Assembly: GCA_037444625.1 (NCBI GenBank)
Contig: JBBIMA010000009.1
Coordinates: 23,741-87,740 of the forward strand
Direction: 5' to 3'
DNA: 64,000 bases
From: DTHT01 sp037444625
GTDB lineage: Bacteria > Acidobacteriota > Terriglobia > Bryobacterales > Bryobacteraceae
A model generated the notes under the pieces. That model did not search any database, was not told the DNA's origin, and saw nothing but the letters and a program-made list of their open reading frames with translations. Shown here piece after piece: positions 53,701 to 60,690 of this stretch (positions are counted from its first letter, which is position 1; each line of letters begins with the position of its first letter). The position numbers and the translations under genes are program-made.

Positions 53701-53823
53701 GCCCCGTTCTTACTGGTGGAAGGCGTTCTACAAAACCTGGACGGGGTGGTTGCCCTCAGGGCGGCGCGCCTGGAACCGCTGCGGGCGCTCGCGGCCGCGG
53801 TCGAATCCCACGATTTTCACTGA
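50701..53823 (+). CDS. dnaE2: Error-prone DNA polymerase III alpha subunit DnaE2
   Basis: From ATG 50701 the protein has 1040 residues. A PHP domain begins YAELHARSAFSFLEGAS; the Pol III palm contains QGRGSAANSAVCYALGIT and PDIDLDLPSGEQRE with the catalytic aspartates. The fingers/clamp-binding part includes IGMFQVESRAQQAILPRL and GFPESHAASFALIAYASAYL, and an OB fold (GFVFLSLEDETGIANVVV) ends it. DnaE2 is shorter than the replicative DnaE1 and starts SFLEGAS as here. It performs mutagenic translesion synthesis with ImuA and ImuB. Its 3' end overlaps the convergent GH97 gene by seven bases. Confidence 0.95.
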   Translation: MSYAELHARSAFSFLEGASLPETLAERAAALDLPAVALLDRDGVYGAPRFHRAARKVGLRAHVGAEVSGTDGARYPLLAASRTGYRNLCRLITRLKLRARKGEGAAGPEELAEFAEGLICLTGDENGPLVRALEGGGVEAGRRAGERLIETFGKENVYVELQRHGRREQEARNQAACRIARSLGLPLLATGGVCYARPEEREILDVLVAIRHKRTLETAGRLLEANAERHLRSPAEMARRFADLPEALAGARELSARLEFTLDDLGYEFPRYPTPPGETMASLLRRLTEEGARRRYRPYHEGARRQIERELALIEKLHLEGYFLIVWDLVRFCREQGILAQGRGSAANSAVCYALGITAVDPVGMELLFERFLSEERGEWPDIDLDLPSGEQRERVIQYVYRRYGPLGAAMTANVITYRDRLAAREVGKVLGFEPEVTARLAGRARPWEFQDPKETAERQFREAGLDPAHPAVSKFLELYLAVQDLPRHLGQHSGGMVICQDRLDSVVPLEPAAMPGRVVVQWDKDDCADMGIIKVDLLGLGMMAVLEDSIRLIREHYGEEVDLAHLPPDDRAVWDALQRADTIGMFQVESRAQQAILPRLRPARFYDLVVQVGIVRPGPIVGRMVHPYLRRRQGREPPECLHPSLEPVLRRTLGVPIFQEQLLRMAMIAAGFTGGEAEELRRAFTHKRSEARMKQIEARLREGMNRNGITGEAQERIVEAITSFALYGFPESHAASFALIAYASAYLKCHYLAAFTAALLNNQPMGFYSPATILKDAQRHGLKVRPVDAARSDWPCTLEPEKGKIVLRLGLSYVKGLRESAGRALVRERARGPFASVEDLARRVPELRRDELERLAEAGALNSLGVAHRRHALWEARRAARPAGPLLAGQPEAEGASPLPAMTAEERLLADYETAGLTVGPHPMAYCRPALRALGVRRAAELKRLAHGRRVRVAGAVIVRQRPGTAKGFVFLSLEDETGIANVVVDPDTFERYRLELVEAPFLLVEGVLQNLDGVVALRAARLEPLRALAAAVESHDFH

Positions 53824-55775
53824 CGGGGCCGCAGCACGACCACGTGGCCGCCGGCGGGCGCCAGCCGGGCTCGGAGGCGGTCGGCGGCGGAGACCAGGGC
53901 CGTGCTGCGGACCGTGTTCTTGGGGTGGAGGGCGGCGTCGGCCGCGTCGGCCCAGATCTCGGCCGCGTAACCGGCGCCCGGGGGCAGGATCTCCGCCAGC
54001 GGGATCTCGATCTCCCGTCCCTCCGCTCCCGTGATGCTCCCCACGTACCAGGTGCGGCCCTTGCGCCGCGCCAGCGTCAGGTAGGCGCCGGGACGCCCGC
54101 CCAGGCCGCGCGTTTCGTCCCAGGCCGCCGGTACCTCCCTGAGAAACTCCAGCTCCCGGGTCCCGCGGTAGGCCCCGGGATGGTCCGCCAGCATCTGAAG
54201 GCCGCTCTCGAAGATGACGTAGAGCGCCATCTGGTGGGCCCGGGTGGTGGGCACCATGGGATTGACGTTGCGCGGGGCGAACTCCGCCGCCGGGACGTTC
54301 TCGAAACCGCCCGGCGTGTAATCCAGCGGGCCGGCCAGCAGGCGCGTGAAGCCCACCATGACGTTGTGGTCTGCGGTGGCCCGGTGGGACCACTTCAAGT
54401 ACTCCAGGCCCAGCACGCCTTCGTGCGTCAGCACGTTCGGGTAGTAACGCATCATGCCGCAGGGCTTGAAGGCGCCGTGGAAATCCACCATCAGCCTGTG
54501 CTCGGCCGCCTTGCGGGCCACCCGGTGGTAGAACTCCACCATCGGCTGGTCGTCGCGATCCATGAAGTCCACCTTGACGCCCGCCACGCCCCATTGCTCG
54601 TACAGCGGGAAGGCCTTGTCCATCTGGGCGTCCACCGCCGTCCAATGGGCCCACAGCCAGAGGCCCACCTTGCGGGCCCGAGCATACTCGAGCAGCTCCG
54701 GGATGTTGACCCGCTCGTTCCAGGCGGTGATGTCGCGCCCGCCGCCGCCTTGCCCGACCGGGCCGGCCGACCAGCCGGCGTCAATCAAGGCGTATTCCAG
54801 CCCGGCTTCGGCCGAGAAGTCAATGTAGTGCTTCAGGATTTCGGTCGTCATGCCCGGCCGGGAACTCACCCCCGGGGCGAAGTTCCCCGACCACCAGCTC
54901 CAGGAGGTCTTGCCCGGCTTGATCCAGCTCGTCTGGGCGATGCGCGATTCGGGGCTGAGGCTGGTGACGAGGTTGGACTCGGGCAGCCGGTAGGGTTCGG
55001 CCGCGATCATCAGAACGCGCCAGGGGGATTCCGCCGGCGCCTGGCCCACGACCGCCACATCCGGTGCTTCCGGCCGCGGGGCAAGCTGGGCCTCCAGGAT
55101 GCGCCCCCGCGGGCGGGTGAGATACATGCCGGCCCAGTTCTCCAGATGCGCCTCGGTGATCGCGACCCAGGCGACGCCGGGCACCTCGAAGGTGAAGGGC
55201 AAGGCCGCCAGCCAGCCGGGCTTGATGGCGGTCAGGGGCAGAGCCAGGTAGTTGTCTTCGTAGTTGGTGCGGAAGCCCGAGAGGATCAGGGGATAGGCCG
55301 TGCCTTCGCGCGCCGGCTGGAACTGCGTCAACTCCCGGGCGAGCTTGAAGGAGCCCAAGGCGGCCGGGAGGCGGTAGCGGAAAGCCGCTCCGTCGTTGTA
55401 GAGGCGGGCCTGGATCTCGAGCGGCCCGCCCTGCGAGTCGGCGCGCACCTCGGCGCCCCGCCAGGGATGCTCGACCCGGCCGGCCCTGCCGTGCAGCAGC
55501 CGGTAGGAGTCCTGGCCGGAGGCGAGAGAGGACTCTAGCGCTTTGACGCCCTCGCCCAGCGCCGGCCGGCCTTCCAGCTTCAGGCCCAGCCGCGAGGGCG
55601 CCAGCAGGGGCTGGCCGCGAAACTGGAGCTCATAAGTCAGCCAACCGGCGTCCGGGCCCGCAGAGGGGACGCGGATCACCATCCGGATCTGCCCGTCCGG
55701 GCTGGAGAGGCTCACCGGCGTCTGCGCGGCGGCGGTGCAAAGCAATAAGGGCCAGCACACGGCTAGCTTCGCCAT
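53817..55775 (-). CDS. Glycoside hydrolase family 97 enzyme
   Basis: The 652-residue secreted enzyme has a signal peptide (LAVCWPLLLCTAAAQ), an N-terminal beta-super-sandwich (about 20-285), a TIM barrel (about 286-560: TSWSWWSGNFAPGVSS, YALIDAGWSAG, LWLWAHWTAV) and a C-terminal beta-domain. At the catalytic site Asp403 in GVKVDFMDRDDQ stands where retaining GH97 enzymes have their nucleophile, and Glu458 in GVLGLEYLKW lies 55 residues on, the same spacing as in the characterised retaining alpha-galactosidase. GH97 enzymes cleave alpha-glucosides or alpha-galactosides in the periplasm; the aspartate favours the retaining subgroup (inference). Confidence 0.93.
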   Translation of the reverse strand: MAKLAVCWPLLLCTAAAQTPVSLSSPDGQIRMVIRVPSAGPDAGWLTYELQFRGQPLLAPSRLGLKLEGRPALGEGVKALESSLASGQDSYRLLHGRAGRVEHPWRGAEVRADSQGGPLEIQARLYNDGAAFRYRLPAALGSFKLARELTQFQPAREGTAYPLILSGFRTNYEDNYLALPLTAIKPGWLAALPFTFEVPGVAWVAITEAHLENWAGMYLTRPRGRILEAQLAPRPEAPDVAVVGQAPAESPWRVLMIAAEPYRLPESNLVTSLSPESRIAQTSWIKPGKTSWSWWSGNFAPGVSSRPGMTTEILKHYIDFSAEAGLEYALIDAGWSAGPVGQGGGGRDITAWNERVNIPELLEYARARKVGLWLWAHWTAVDAQMDKAFPLYEQWGVAGVKVDFMDRDDQPMVEFYHRVARKAAEHRLMVDFHGAFKPCGMMRYYPNVLTHEGVLGLEYLKWSHRATADHNVMVGFTRLLAGPLDYTPGGFENVPAAEFAPRNVNPMVPTTRAHQMALYVIFESGLQMLADHPGAYRGTRELEFLREVPAAWDETRGLGGRPGAYLTLARRKGRTWYVGSITGAEGREIEIPLAEILPPGAGYAAEIWADAADAALHPKNTVRSTALVSAADRLRARLAPAGGHVVVLRPRQ

Positions 55776-55823
55776 AAGACTCTCTTGATAGCAGATCGGA
55801 AGCCGCCGCGGCCGCGCGCCCGC

Positions 55824-56483
55824 TCAGCGGGCCAGACGGAAGCTGGCGATGTAACCGGTGATGCCGGCGTCGTACTCCCACCAGCGGTGGCGGAAGTGCC
55901 GGCCCGAGAAGCTGGTGTACTCGGTGGTCGAGAGCGTCGAGTCCGTGGTGGGAATGAAAGGCGTGTACCACAGCCAGGAGCCCTGGTGGGCGTCCTCGGG
56001 CAGCCGCGCCGGCCGCACCACGATGCGCGACAGGCCGCTGACGCTGACCGTCAGGCGGTCGCCCTCCCGCACGAAGGAGATGGGCGCGGCCTCCACGCTC
56101 AGCAGCTCGCCCAACACGTTGCCGTAGTACTCCTTCAACAGCTCGGCCAAAGCTCGCCGGCCCTCCGGATTAACGCCGTCCACGAACAGGACGCTGCGCC
56201 GGGGCGTGCCCGGGAGGCTGAGGCTGGCCGGTCCGCTCAGTACCGCCACCGCCTTGGCCCCCGCCAGGGGAGCGCCCTGGTATTCGCCCTCATGGATGGC
56301 CCAAGCCAAAATGGCTTCCCGGCCGCTGGTGACCTGCTCGCCCGAGTAGAGGCAGCCGCAGGTGTAGACGTGGTTGGAGCGTACCTCGATGTAGTCGCCG
56401 GTGACGGCGGGCGGATTAGCGGCCCCCGCAGCCCAGCCGGCGACCGGCAGAATGACACACAGCAGAGCGCCCAGTCTTGCCAT
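55824..56483 (-). CDS. Exported DUF1326-like protein
   Basis: From ATG 56483 (GGGAGGA eight to nine bases ahead) the protein has 219 residues with a signal peptide (LGALLCVILPVAGWAAG). The domain begins GDYIEVRSNHVYTCGCLYSGE and continues ILAWAIHEGEYQGAPLAGAKAV, the style of DUF1326 proteins with a small cysteine cluster near the N-terminus. RRSVLFVDGVNPEGRRAL and a tryptophan-rich end (GSWLWYTPFIP, RHRWWEYDAG) follow. Function is unknown; the paired cysteines may bind metal. It sits between GH97 and DUF72 genes on one strand. Confidence 0.75.
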   Translation of the reverse strand: MARLGALLCVILPVAGWAAGAANPPAVTGDYIEVRSNHVYTCGCLYSGEQVTSGREAILAWAIHEGEYQGAPLAGAKAVAVLSGPASLSLPGTPRRSVLFVDGVNPEGRRALAELLKEYYGNVLGELLSVEAAPISFVREGDRLTVSVSGLSRIVVRPARLPEDAHQGSWLWYTPFIPTTDSTLSTTEYTSFSGRHFRHRWWEYDAGITGYIASFRLAR

Positions 56484-56521
56484 GGAGTTGTCCTCCCTTG
56501 TGGATAATGGTAGCACGACGG

Positions 56522-57259
56522 CTAGCGGGACTCCAGCCGGCCCAGGCGCAGGAAGCGCAGGGCGTCCTCCTTCATGAAGACGTTGTTGAACATGACGTAG
56601 ACCGGGCGCCGCCCGCCGCCGTAGCGCTCGGCCATCTCCGCCAGCCGCTCCAGCTCCTCGTCCGTGTAACGGTAGCGGTAGCCCTCGCGCCCGTGCAGCC
56701 GGAAGTAGACGGCGGGGCCGTAGAGCGGCTCGGCCTGGAAGGGATCCACGCAGTGGACCAGCTCGTGACGGCGGCAGAGAGCGCGCACGGTGTCGGCCGG
56801 CCAGGGACCGCGCGGCTCCCAGACCATCAGGCGATCATCGCGCGCCGCCTGCCGGAAGAAAGCCTCCAACTGCGCGATGTTGCGCGCCTCGGGCCGGAAG
56901 GAGGCGGGGCATTGGAAGACCACCGCCCGGGCTTGGAGGGCCCGGGCCACCGCCAGGGTGTGCTGCCAGGCTTCTTCGACCAGGGCGGTCGGGCGGAAGA
57001 AGCCGCAAGCCGTGCGTTGCTCCTCGGGGATCGGTCTCTTCAACCGGCGGTAGGTGGGGCTGGAGGGGGCGTGGGTGATCAACTGCCAGGCCTTCAGAGT
57101 GAAGCGGAATCCGGCCGGGGCCTGGCGGCGCCACTTTTCGGCCAGCTCGACCGAAGGCGGCTGGTAAAAGGTGTCCTGCAACTCGACGGCGCCGAAGTGC
57201 TCGTAGTAGCGGGCCCGAGCCTCGGGCCACCCGCAACAGCCTACGATCAGCTCGGGCAT
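56522..57259 (-). CDS. DUF72-family protein (YecE-like)
   Basis: The 245-residue protein is a DUF72 TIM barrel: IVGCCGWPEARARYYEHFGAV split as VGCCGWPEAR and VELQDTFYQPPS, FRFTLKAWQLITHAPSSPTY, LQARAVVFQCPASFRPEA, MVWEPRGPWPAD and PVYVMFNNVFMKEDAL. The family is widespread and cytosolic with no firm function. The start ATG at 57259 gives the usual N-terminus. It follows the hypothetical gene by 16 bases and precedes the DUF1326-like gene by 38 bases. Confidence 0.93.
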   Translation of the reverse strand: MPELIVGCCGWPEARARYYEHFGAVELQDTFYQPPSVELAEKWRRQAPAGFRFTLKAWQLITHAPSSPTYRRLKRPIPEEQRTACGFFRPTALVEEAWQHTLAVARALQARAVVFQCPASFRPEARNIAQLEAFFRQAARDDRLMVWEPRGPWPADTVRALCRRHELVHCVDPFQAEPLYGPAVYFRLHGREGYRYRYTDEELERLAEMAERYGGGRRPVYVMFNNVFMKEDALRFLRLGRLESR

Positions 57260-57275
57260 TCCCCGCCCGCCAGGC

Positions 57276-57803
57276 TCACCACTCCGGCACGAAGACCGTG
57301 CGGGCGCGGCGTGCGAATTTCAGGATGAGATTGCCGGCTACGATCGAGCGGGCGGCGAATTTGGGACTGCGGTAGACGCGATGCAGCGGCTCGACACGCA
57401 ACTGGCGGTTGATGAAGGAGCTGCCCGGCGTGAGCTCCCCTTGGAAGATCCGCTTGGCCACGGCGTAATCGCTGAAGACCGTGAAATCCACCTTCTCGGC
57501 GGGCGGGTGGGCGCCGATCTGGAAACGGCGGACGGTGCCTTTCTCCAGTTGTACGAAGATGACCGCCTGCTCGCAGCCTTGGTAGTAAGGCCGCAGGTCT
57601 TTGGGCAGCCCTTGGATGACGTAGGCCAGGTTGAGGGTGAAATCGCTGGCCAGCCTGCGGAAGCTCTCGTTGCGGCGGCGGGCGCATTGCACCAGCCGGA
57701 GAACCTCGCGGATCCAGTCCGGGGTGAGGAACACGTAGCCGTTCATGGGGGAGGCAATGGCGTCTTCCGCCCCGCTCGAACCGGAATATTCGGTCCCTTT
57801 CAC
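57276..57803 (-). CDS. Hypothetical protein, possibly SCP2-like
   Basis: The 175-residue protein starts at a GTG (57803); an in-frame ATG at 57746 (MNGYVFLTPDW) is an alternative. It is cytosolic, with YVFLTPDWIREVLRLVQCAR, then a beta-rich middle (CEQAVIFVQLEKGTVRRFQIG) and VDFTVFSDYAVAKRIFQGELTP, which resembles the ligand-site region of SCP2-type sterol-carrier folds. RSPKFAARSIVAGNLILKFA ends it. The SCP2 resemblance is weak. A 13-base palindrome (57814-57826) lies ten bases before the GTG and may control it. Confidence 0.7.
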   Translation of the reverse strand: MKGTEYSGSSGAEDAIASPMNGYVFLTPDWIREVLRLVQCARRRNESFRRLASDFTLNLAYVIQGLPKDLRPYYQGCEQAVIFVQLEKGTVRRFQIGAHPPAEKVDFTVFSDYAVAKRIFQGELTPGSSFINRQLRVEPLHRVYRSPKFAARSIVAGNLILKFARRARTVFVPEW

Positions 57804-57813
57804 CGTTGTTCTC

Positions 57814-57826
57814 TAAGGTAACCTTA
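57814..57826. promoter_or_regulatory. 13-base AT-rich palindrome, candidate operator
   Basis: TAAGGT (57814-57819), a central A and ACCTTA (57821-57826) form a perfect inverted repeat in the 87-base gap just upstream of the GTG at 57803. It is short, symmetrical and AT-rich against a GC-rich background, as expected for a dimeric regulator site or a core promoter element. The binding protein is unknown. Confidence 0.4.
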
Positions 57827-57890
57827 CCGGAAGTGCCGGCCTGAATCAAGGGGGCACCTGTAGGGCCGCGCCCGCGAGCCCCCGTGCCGG

Positions 57891-58022
57891 CTACTTGCGC
57901 GCGCCGCGTTGCGGGTTCTTCAAACGCGACTGGCGCAGTTTGCTCCGCTTGCGCTTGGGTTTGCTGATCAGGAAGGTGCCGCTGCCCACATAGGTGGCCG
58001 AGTAAGTCTTCTCGTCGCCCAA
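57891..58022 (-). CDS. Small basic protein (43 residues, TTG start)
   Basis: The frame from TTG 58022 to the TAG at 57891 encodes 43 residues. AAGGAG lies six bases before the TTG, the only good ribosome site in this stretch. The product starts GDEKTYSATYVGSGTFLIS and ends in a very basic tail (KPKRKRSKLRQSRLKN and QRGARK), so 16 of the last 24 residues are Lys, Arg or Gln. Such a short basic protein may bind RNA or the ribosome. The upstream open frame continues but crosses hairpins, so a longer protein is unlikely. Confidence 0.6.
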   Translation of the reverse strand: MGDEKTYSATYVGSGTFLISKPKRKRSKLRQSRLKNPQRGARK

Positions 58023-58061
58023 ATGGATCTCCTTGCTTGAGGGCTGCCGCCCGACTCGTGC

Positions 58062-58118
58062 GACAGGCGGGATGCCTGTCCATCTCATTCTAGCGCAGGG
58101 CGGGGAAGCCTTCCCGCC
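58062..58118. repeat. Tandem hairpins, REP-like
   Basis: GACAGGC (58062-58068) pairs with GCCTGTC (58074-58080) around a five-base loop. Twenty bases on, GGCGGG (58099-58104) pairs with CCCGCC (58113-58118). Both lie in the 127-base divergent gap between the 43-residue gene and the MFS fusion gene, where terminators are not expected. Paired hairpins of this size are typical of extragenic repeat elements. Confidence 0.5.
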
Positions 58119-58149
58119 GTTCGGAATCCCCCCTGCACTATGCTGGAGA

Positions 58150-60663
58150 TTGGCCGACGCTGCGACTCCCCTGCCCCCCGCTCCGGCCGCGCCCGCCGCC
58201 GAACGGGCCTGGCCCGAGTTGTTCCGCGCCTTGCGCCACCGGAACTTCCGGCTGTTTCTGGGCGGCCAACTGATCTCGCTGGTGGGCACCTGGATGCAAA
58301 GCGTGGCTCAGAGCTGGCTGGTCTACCGGCTGACCCATTCCGAGTGGCTGTTGGGCGCCGCCTGGTTCTGCTCTCAGATTCCGGTCTTCGTGTTGGGGCC
58401 GCTGGGCGGACTGGCGGCGGACCGCTACTCGCGCCACCGTATCGTGATCATCACCCAAACCGCGGCCATGCTGCAAGCCTTCGCCCTGGCGGGCCTCACC
58501 CTGGGGGGCTGGATCCAAGCCTGGCACGTGCTGGCGCTGGCGGGCGTGTTGGGTGTCATCAACGCCTTCGACATGCCGGGCCGGCAGTCTCTGTTCATTC
58601 ATATGGCGGGCAAGGAGGACCTGCTGAACGCCATCTCCTTGAACTCGGCCATCTTCAACGTGGCCCGCATGCTGGGGCCGGCGCTGGCCGGCGTGCTGGT
58701 GGCGCGCCTGGGAGAAGGGCTGTGCTTCGCCTTGAACGGGCTGAGCTTCCTGGCGGTGATCGCTTCCTTGCTGATGATGCGGCTGCCGGCTCGGCAGCCG
58801 CGGCCGCAGGAGTCGCCCTGGGCTCACTTGTTGGACGGCTTCCGTTACGCCCACCGCTCGGCACCGGTGCGCACCTTGCTGGGGCTGGTGGGAGCGGCCA
58901 GCCTGGCGAGCATGCCGGCCATCGTGCTGATGCCGTTCTTCGCCGACGGAATCTTCCGCCGCGGCTCGCAAGGGCTGGGTTTCTTGATGGGCGCGATGGG
59001 CATCGGGGCGGTGGCGGGCACGCTCTGGCTGGCCGGGCGCGGGCGAACCAGCGGGCTGCCGGGCGTGATTCTGACCAGCTCGCTCATGCTGGGGCTGGGC
59101 TTCGTGCTGTTCGCCCTGTCGCCTTCTTACTATTTGAGCCTGGCGCTGATGCCGCTGGTGGGCTTCGGCGTGATGCGCCAGAACACTTCGGCCAACACGC
59201 TGATCCAGAGCCTCATTCCGGACGAGTACCGGGGCCGGATCATGGCCTTGTACGCCATGATGGTGGTGGGCTTGGGGCCCTTCGGCAGCCTGGCCGCCGG
59301 AGGCCTGGCCCAGGCGGTGGGGGTGCGCGCCACGGTGCTGCTGGGCGGGCTGGTTTGTCTGGCGGCCGCCTTCTGGTTCCGCCTGCAAAGACGCGCCTTT
59401 CGTGCGGTGGCGCTCGGGCTGGCGCTGCTGGCGCTGGCCGCGCCGGCCGCCGCAGCGCAGGCCGCGCCCGCCGAGTCGGAAGCCGCCGTCGGCGAACTGC
59501 TGGGCGAACTGGAGCGCATCTCGGGGTTGAGACAGCGCGGGCCGGTCCACTCGGAACGGATCGCGCGCGGGAGGGTTCAGGCGTTTCTGGAAGAGCGCTT
59601 GCGGGAGGAGATCAAGCCCGAGGAGATCCGGGCCGAGGAGATCACGCTCAAGAAATTCGGCTTTCTGCCCCGGGACTTCGACTTGAAGAAGACCATGCTG
59701 GAACTGCTCAGCGAGCAGGCGGCGGCCTTCTACGATTTCCGCAAGAAACGCCTGTTCCTGATCGAGGGCGCCGAGGGGGAGGCGCAGCTTTCCGCTCTGG
59801 TGCACGAGCTGGCCCACGCGCTGGCCGATCAGAACTTCAATCTCAGCCGGTTCATCGAGCGCGGGCGGCCGAGCGACGACAGCTCGCTGGCCCGTCTGGC
59901 GGTGATGGAGGGGCAGGCGAGCTGGTTGATGGCGGAATATTTCGCCCGGCGGACCGGCCGGTCGCTGAAAGATTCGCCCGTGCTGGTGCGCATGATGAGC
60001 CGCGCGCCGGAGCTTTCCGCCGGGCAGTTCCCGGTCTGGGAGAGCGCACCGCCGTATCTGAGGGAGACGCTGCTGTTTCCCTACACCCAGGGCATGCTGT
60101 TTCAGCACGCGGTGTACGAGCGGCTGGGCGCGGCCGCTTTTCGCGAGGTGTTCCGCCGCCCGCCGGTCAGCACCCAGCAGGTGCTCCAGCCCGAGAAATA
60201 CCTGAGCGGCGTTCGCCCGGAGGCGCCCCCGCTGCCTGCGGTGCGATTGGGCAAAGGGTGTCGCGTGCTGGCAGAGGGAACCCTCGGGGAGCTGGATCAC
60301 GCCATCCTGCTACGGCAGTACGCGGGGCGTCAGGAGGCCGAGAGCCTGGCACCGCGCTGGCGGGGCGGCGTCTACAAGCTTTGGGAACGCAAGGCGGACG
60401 GGCGGGTGGTGCTGGCCTACGCCTCGCAGTGGGAGGACGAGCCGGCGGCGGAGGAGTACTTTCGCCTGTATCAGCGGGTGCTGCGCGGCAAGTGGCAGGG
60501 CTATCGGACGATCCGGGAGGAGGGCGGCGAGCTGGCCGGTCACAGCCCGGAGGGCTATTTTCTGCTGCGCCGGGAGGGCTGCCGGGTGAGCAGCCTGGAA
60601 GGCTTGGAAGCCCCGCCGGGCGGCGGTCTACACAAGCCGGCCCAGGCGGCCGATAGGTGGTAG
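58150..60663 (+). CDS. MFS transporter fused to a periplasmic zinc-metallopeptidase domain
   Basis: One uninterrupted frame of 837 residues (from TTG 58150, five bases after a TATGCT box; an upstream ATG at 58072 is in frame but lies in a hairpin). Residues ~20-415 are a 12-helix major-facilitator transporter of the EntS-like drug/siderophore exporter type (ALRHRNFRLFLGGQLISLVG, GGLAADRYSRHRIVI, NAFDMPGRQSLF, SLIPDEYRGRIMALYAM). A 13th hydrophobic segment (about 418-436, AVALGLALLALAAPAAAAQ) follows, looking like a signal peptide. Then comes a ~400-residue soluble domain with the zinc motif HELAH at 552-556 (LVHELAHALADQNF) and a downstream glutamate in VMEGQASWLMAEYF, a gluzincin layout. The helix count would put the peptidase in the periplasm. 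Confidence 0.8.
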   Translation: MADAATPLPPAPAAPAAERAWPELFRALRHRNFRLFLGGQLISLVGTWMQSVAQSWLVYRLTHSEWLLGAAWFCSQIPVFVLGPLGGLAADRYSRHRIVIITQTAAMLQAFALAGLTLGGWIQAWHVLALAGVLGVINAFDMPGRQSLFIHMAGKEDLLNAISLNSAIFNVARMLGPALAGVLVARLGEGLCFALNGLSFLAVIASLLMMRLPARQPRPQESPWAHLLDGFRYAHRSAPVRTLLGLVGAASLASMPAIVLMPFFADGIFRRGSQGLGFLMGAMGIGAVAGTLWLAGRGRTSGLPGVILTSSLMLGLGFVLFALSPSYYLSLALMPLVGFGVMRQNTSANTLIQSLIPDEYRGRIMALYAMMVVGLGPFGSLAAGGLAQAVGVRATVLLGGLVCLAAAFWFRLQRRAFRAVALGLALLALAAPAAAAQAAPAESEAAVGELLGELERISGLRQRGPVHSERIARGRVQAFLEERLREEIKPEEIRAEEITLKKFGFLPRDFDLKKTMLELLSEQAAAFYDFRKKRLFLIEGAEGEAQLSALVHELAHALADQNFNLSRFIERGRPSDDSSLARLAVMEGQASWLMAEYFARRTGRSLKDSPVLVRMMSRAPELSAGQFPVWESAPPYLRETLLFPYTQGMLFQHAVYERLGAAAFREVFRRPPVSTQQVLQPEKYLSGVRPEAPPLPAVRLGKGCRVLAEGTLGELDHAILLRQYAGRQEAESLAPRWRGGVYKLWERKADGRVVLAYASQWEDEPAAEEYFRLYQRVLRGKWQGYRTIREEGGELAGHSPEGYFLLRREGCRVSSLEGLEAPPGGGLHKPAQAADRW

Positions 60664-60690
60664 GAGGCTGGGGCCGGCCTCTGTGTTGCT

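Noticed and set aside
58138..60300. 720-codon minus-strand frame opposite the MFS-peptidase gene
   Set aside because: Composition rich in Gln/His/Arg typical of antisense translation in GC-rich DNA; no motif.
59407..60663. Separate secreted metallopeptidase gene starting at GTG 59407
   Set aside because: The preceding transporter frame has no stop before this codon and no ribosome site lies ahead of the GTG, so a separate product is not supported, although the hydrophobic segment does resemble a leader.
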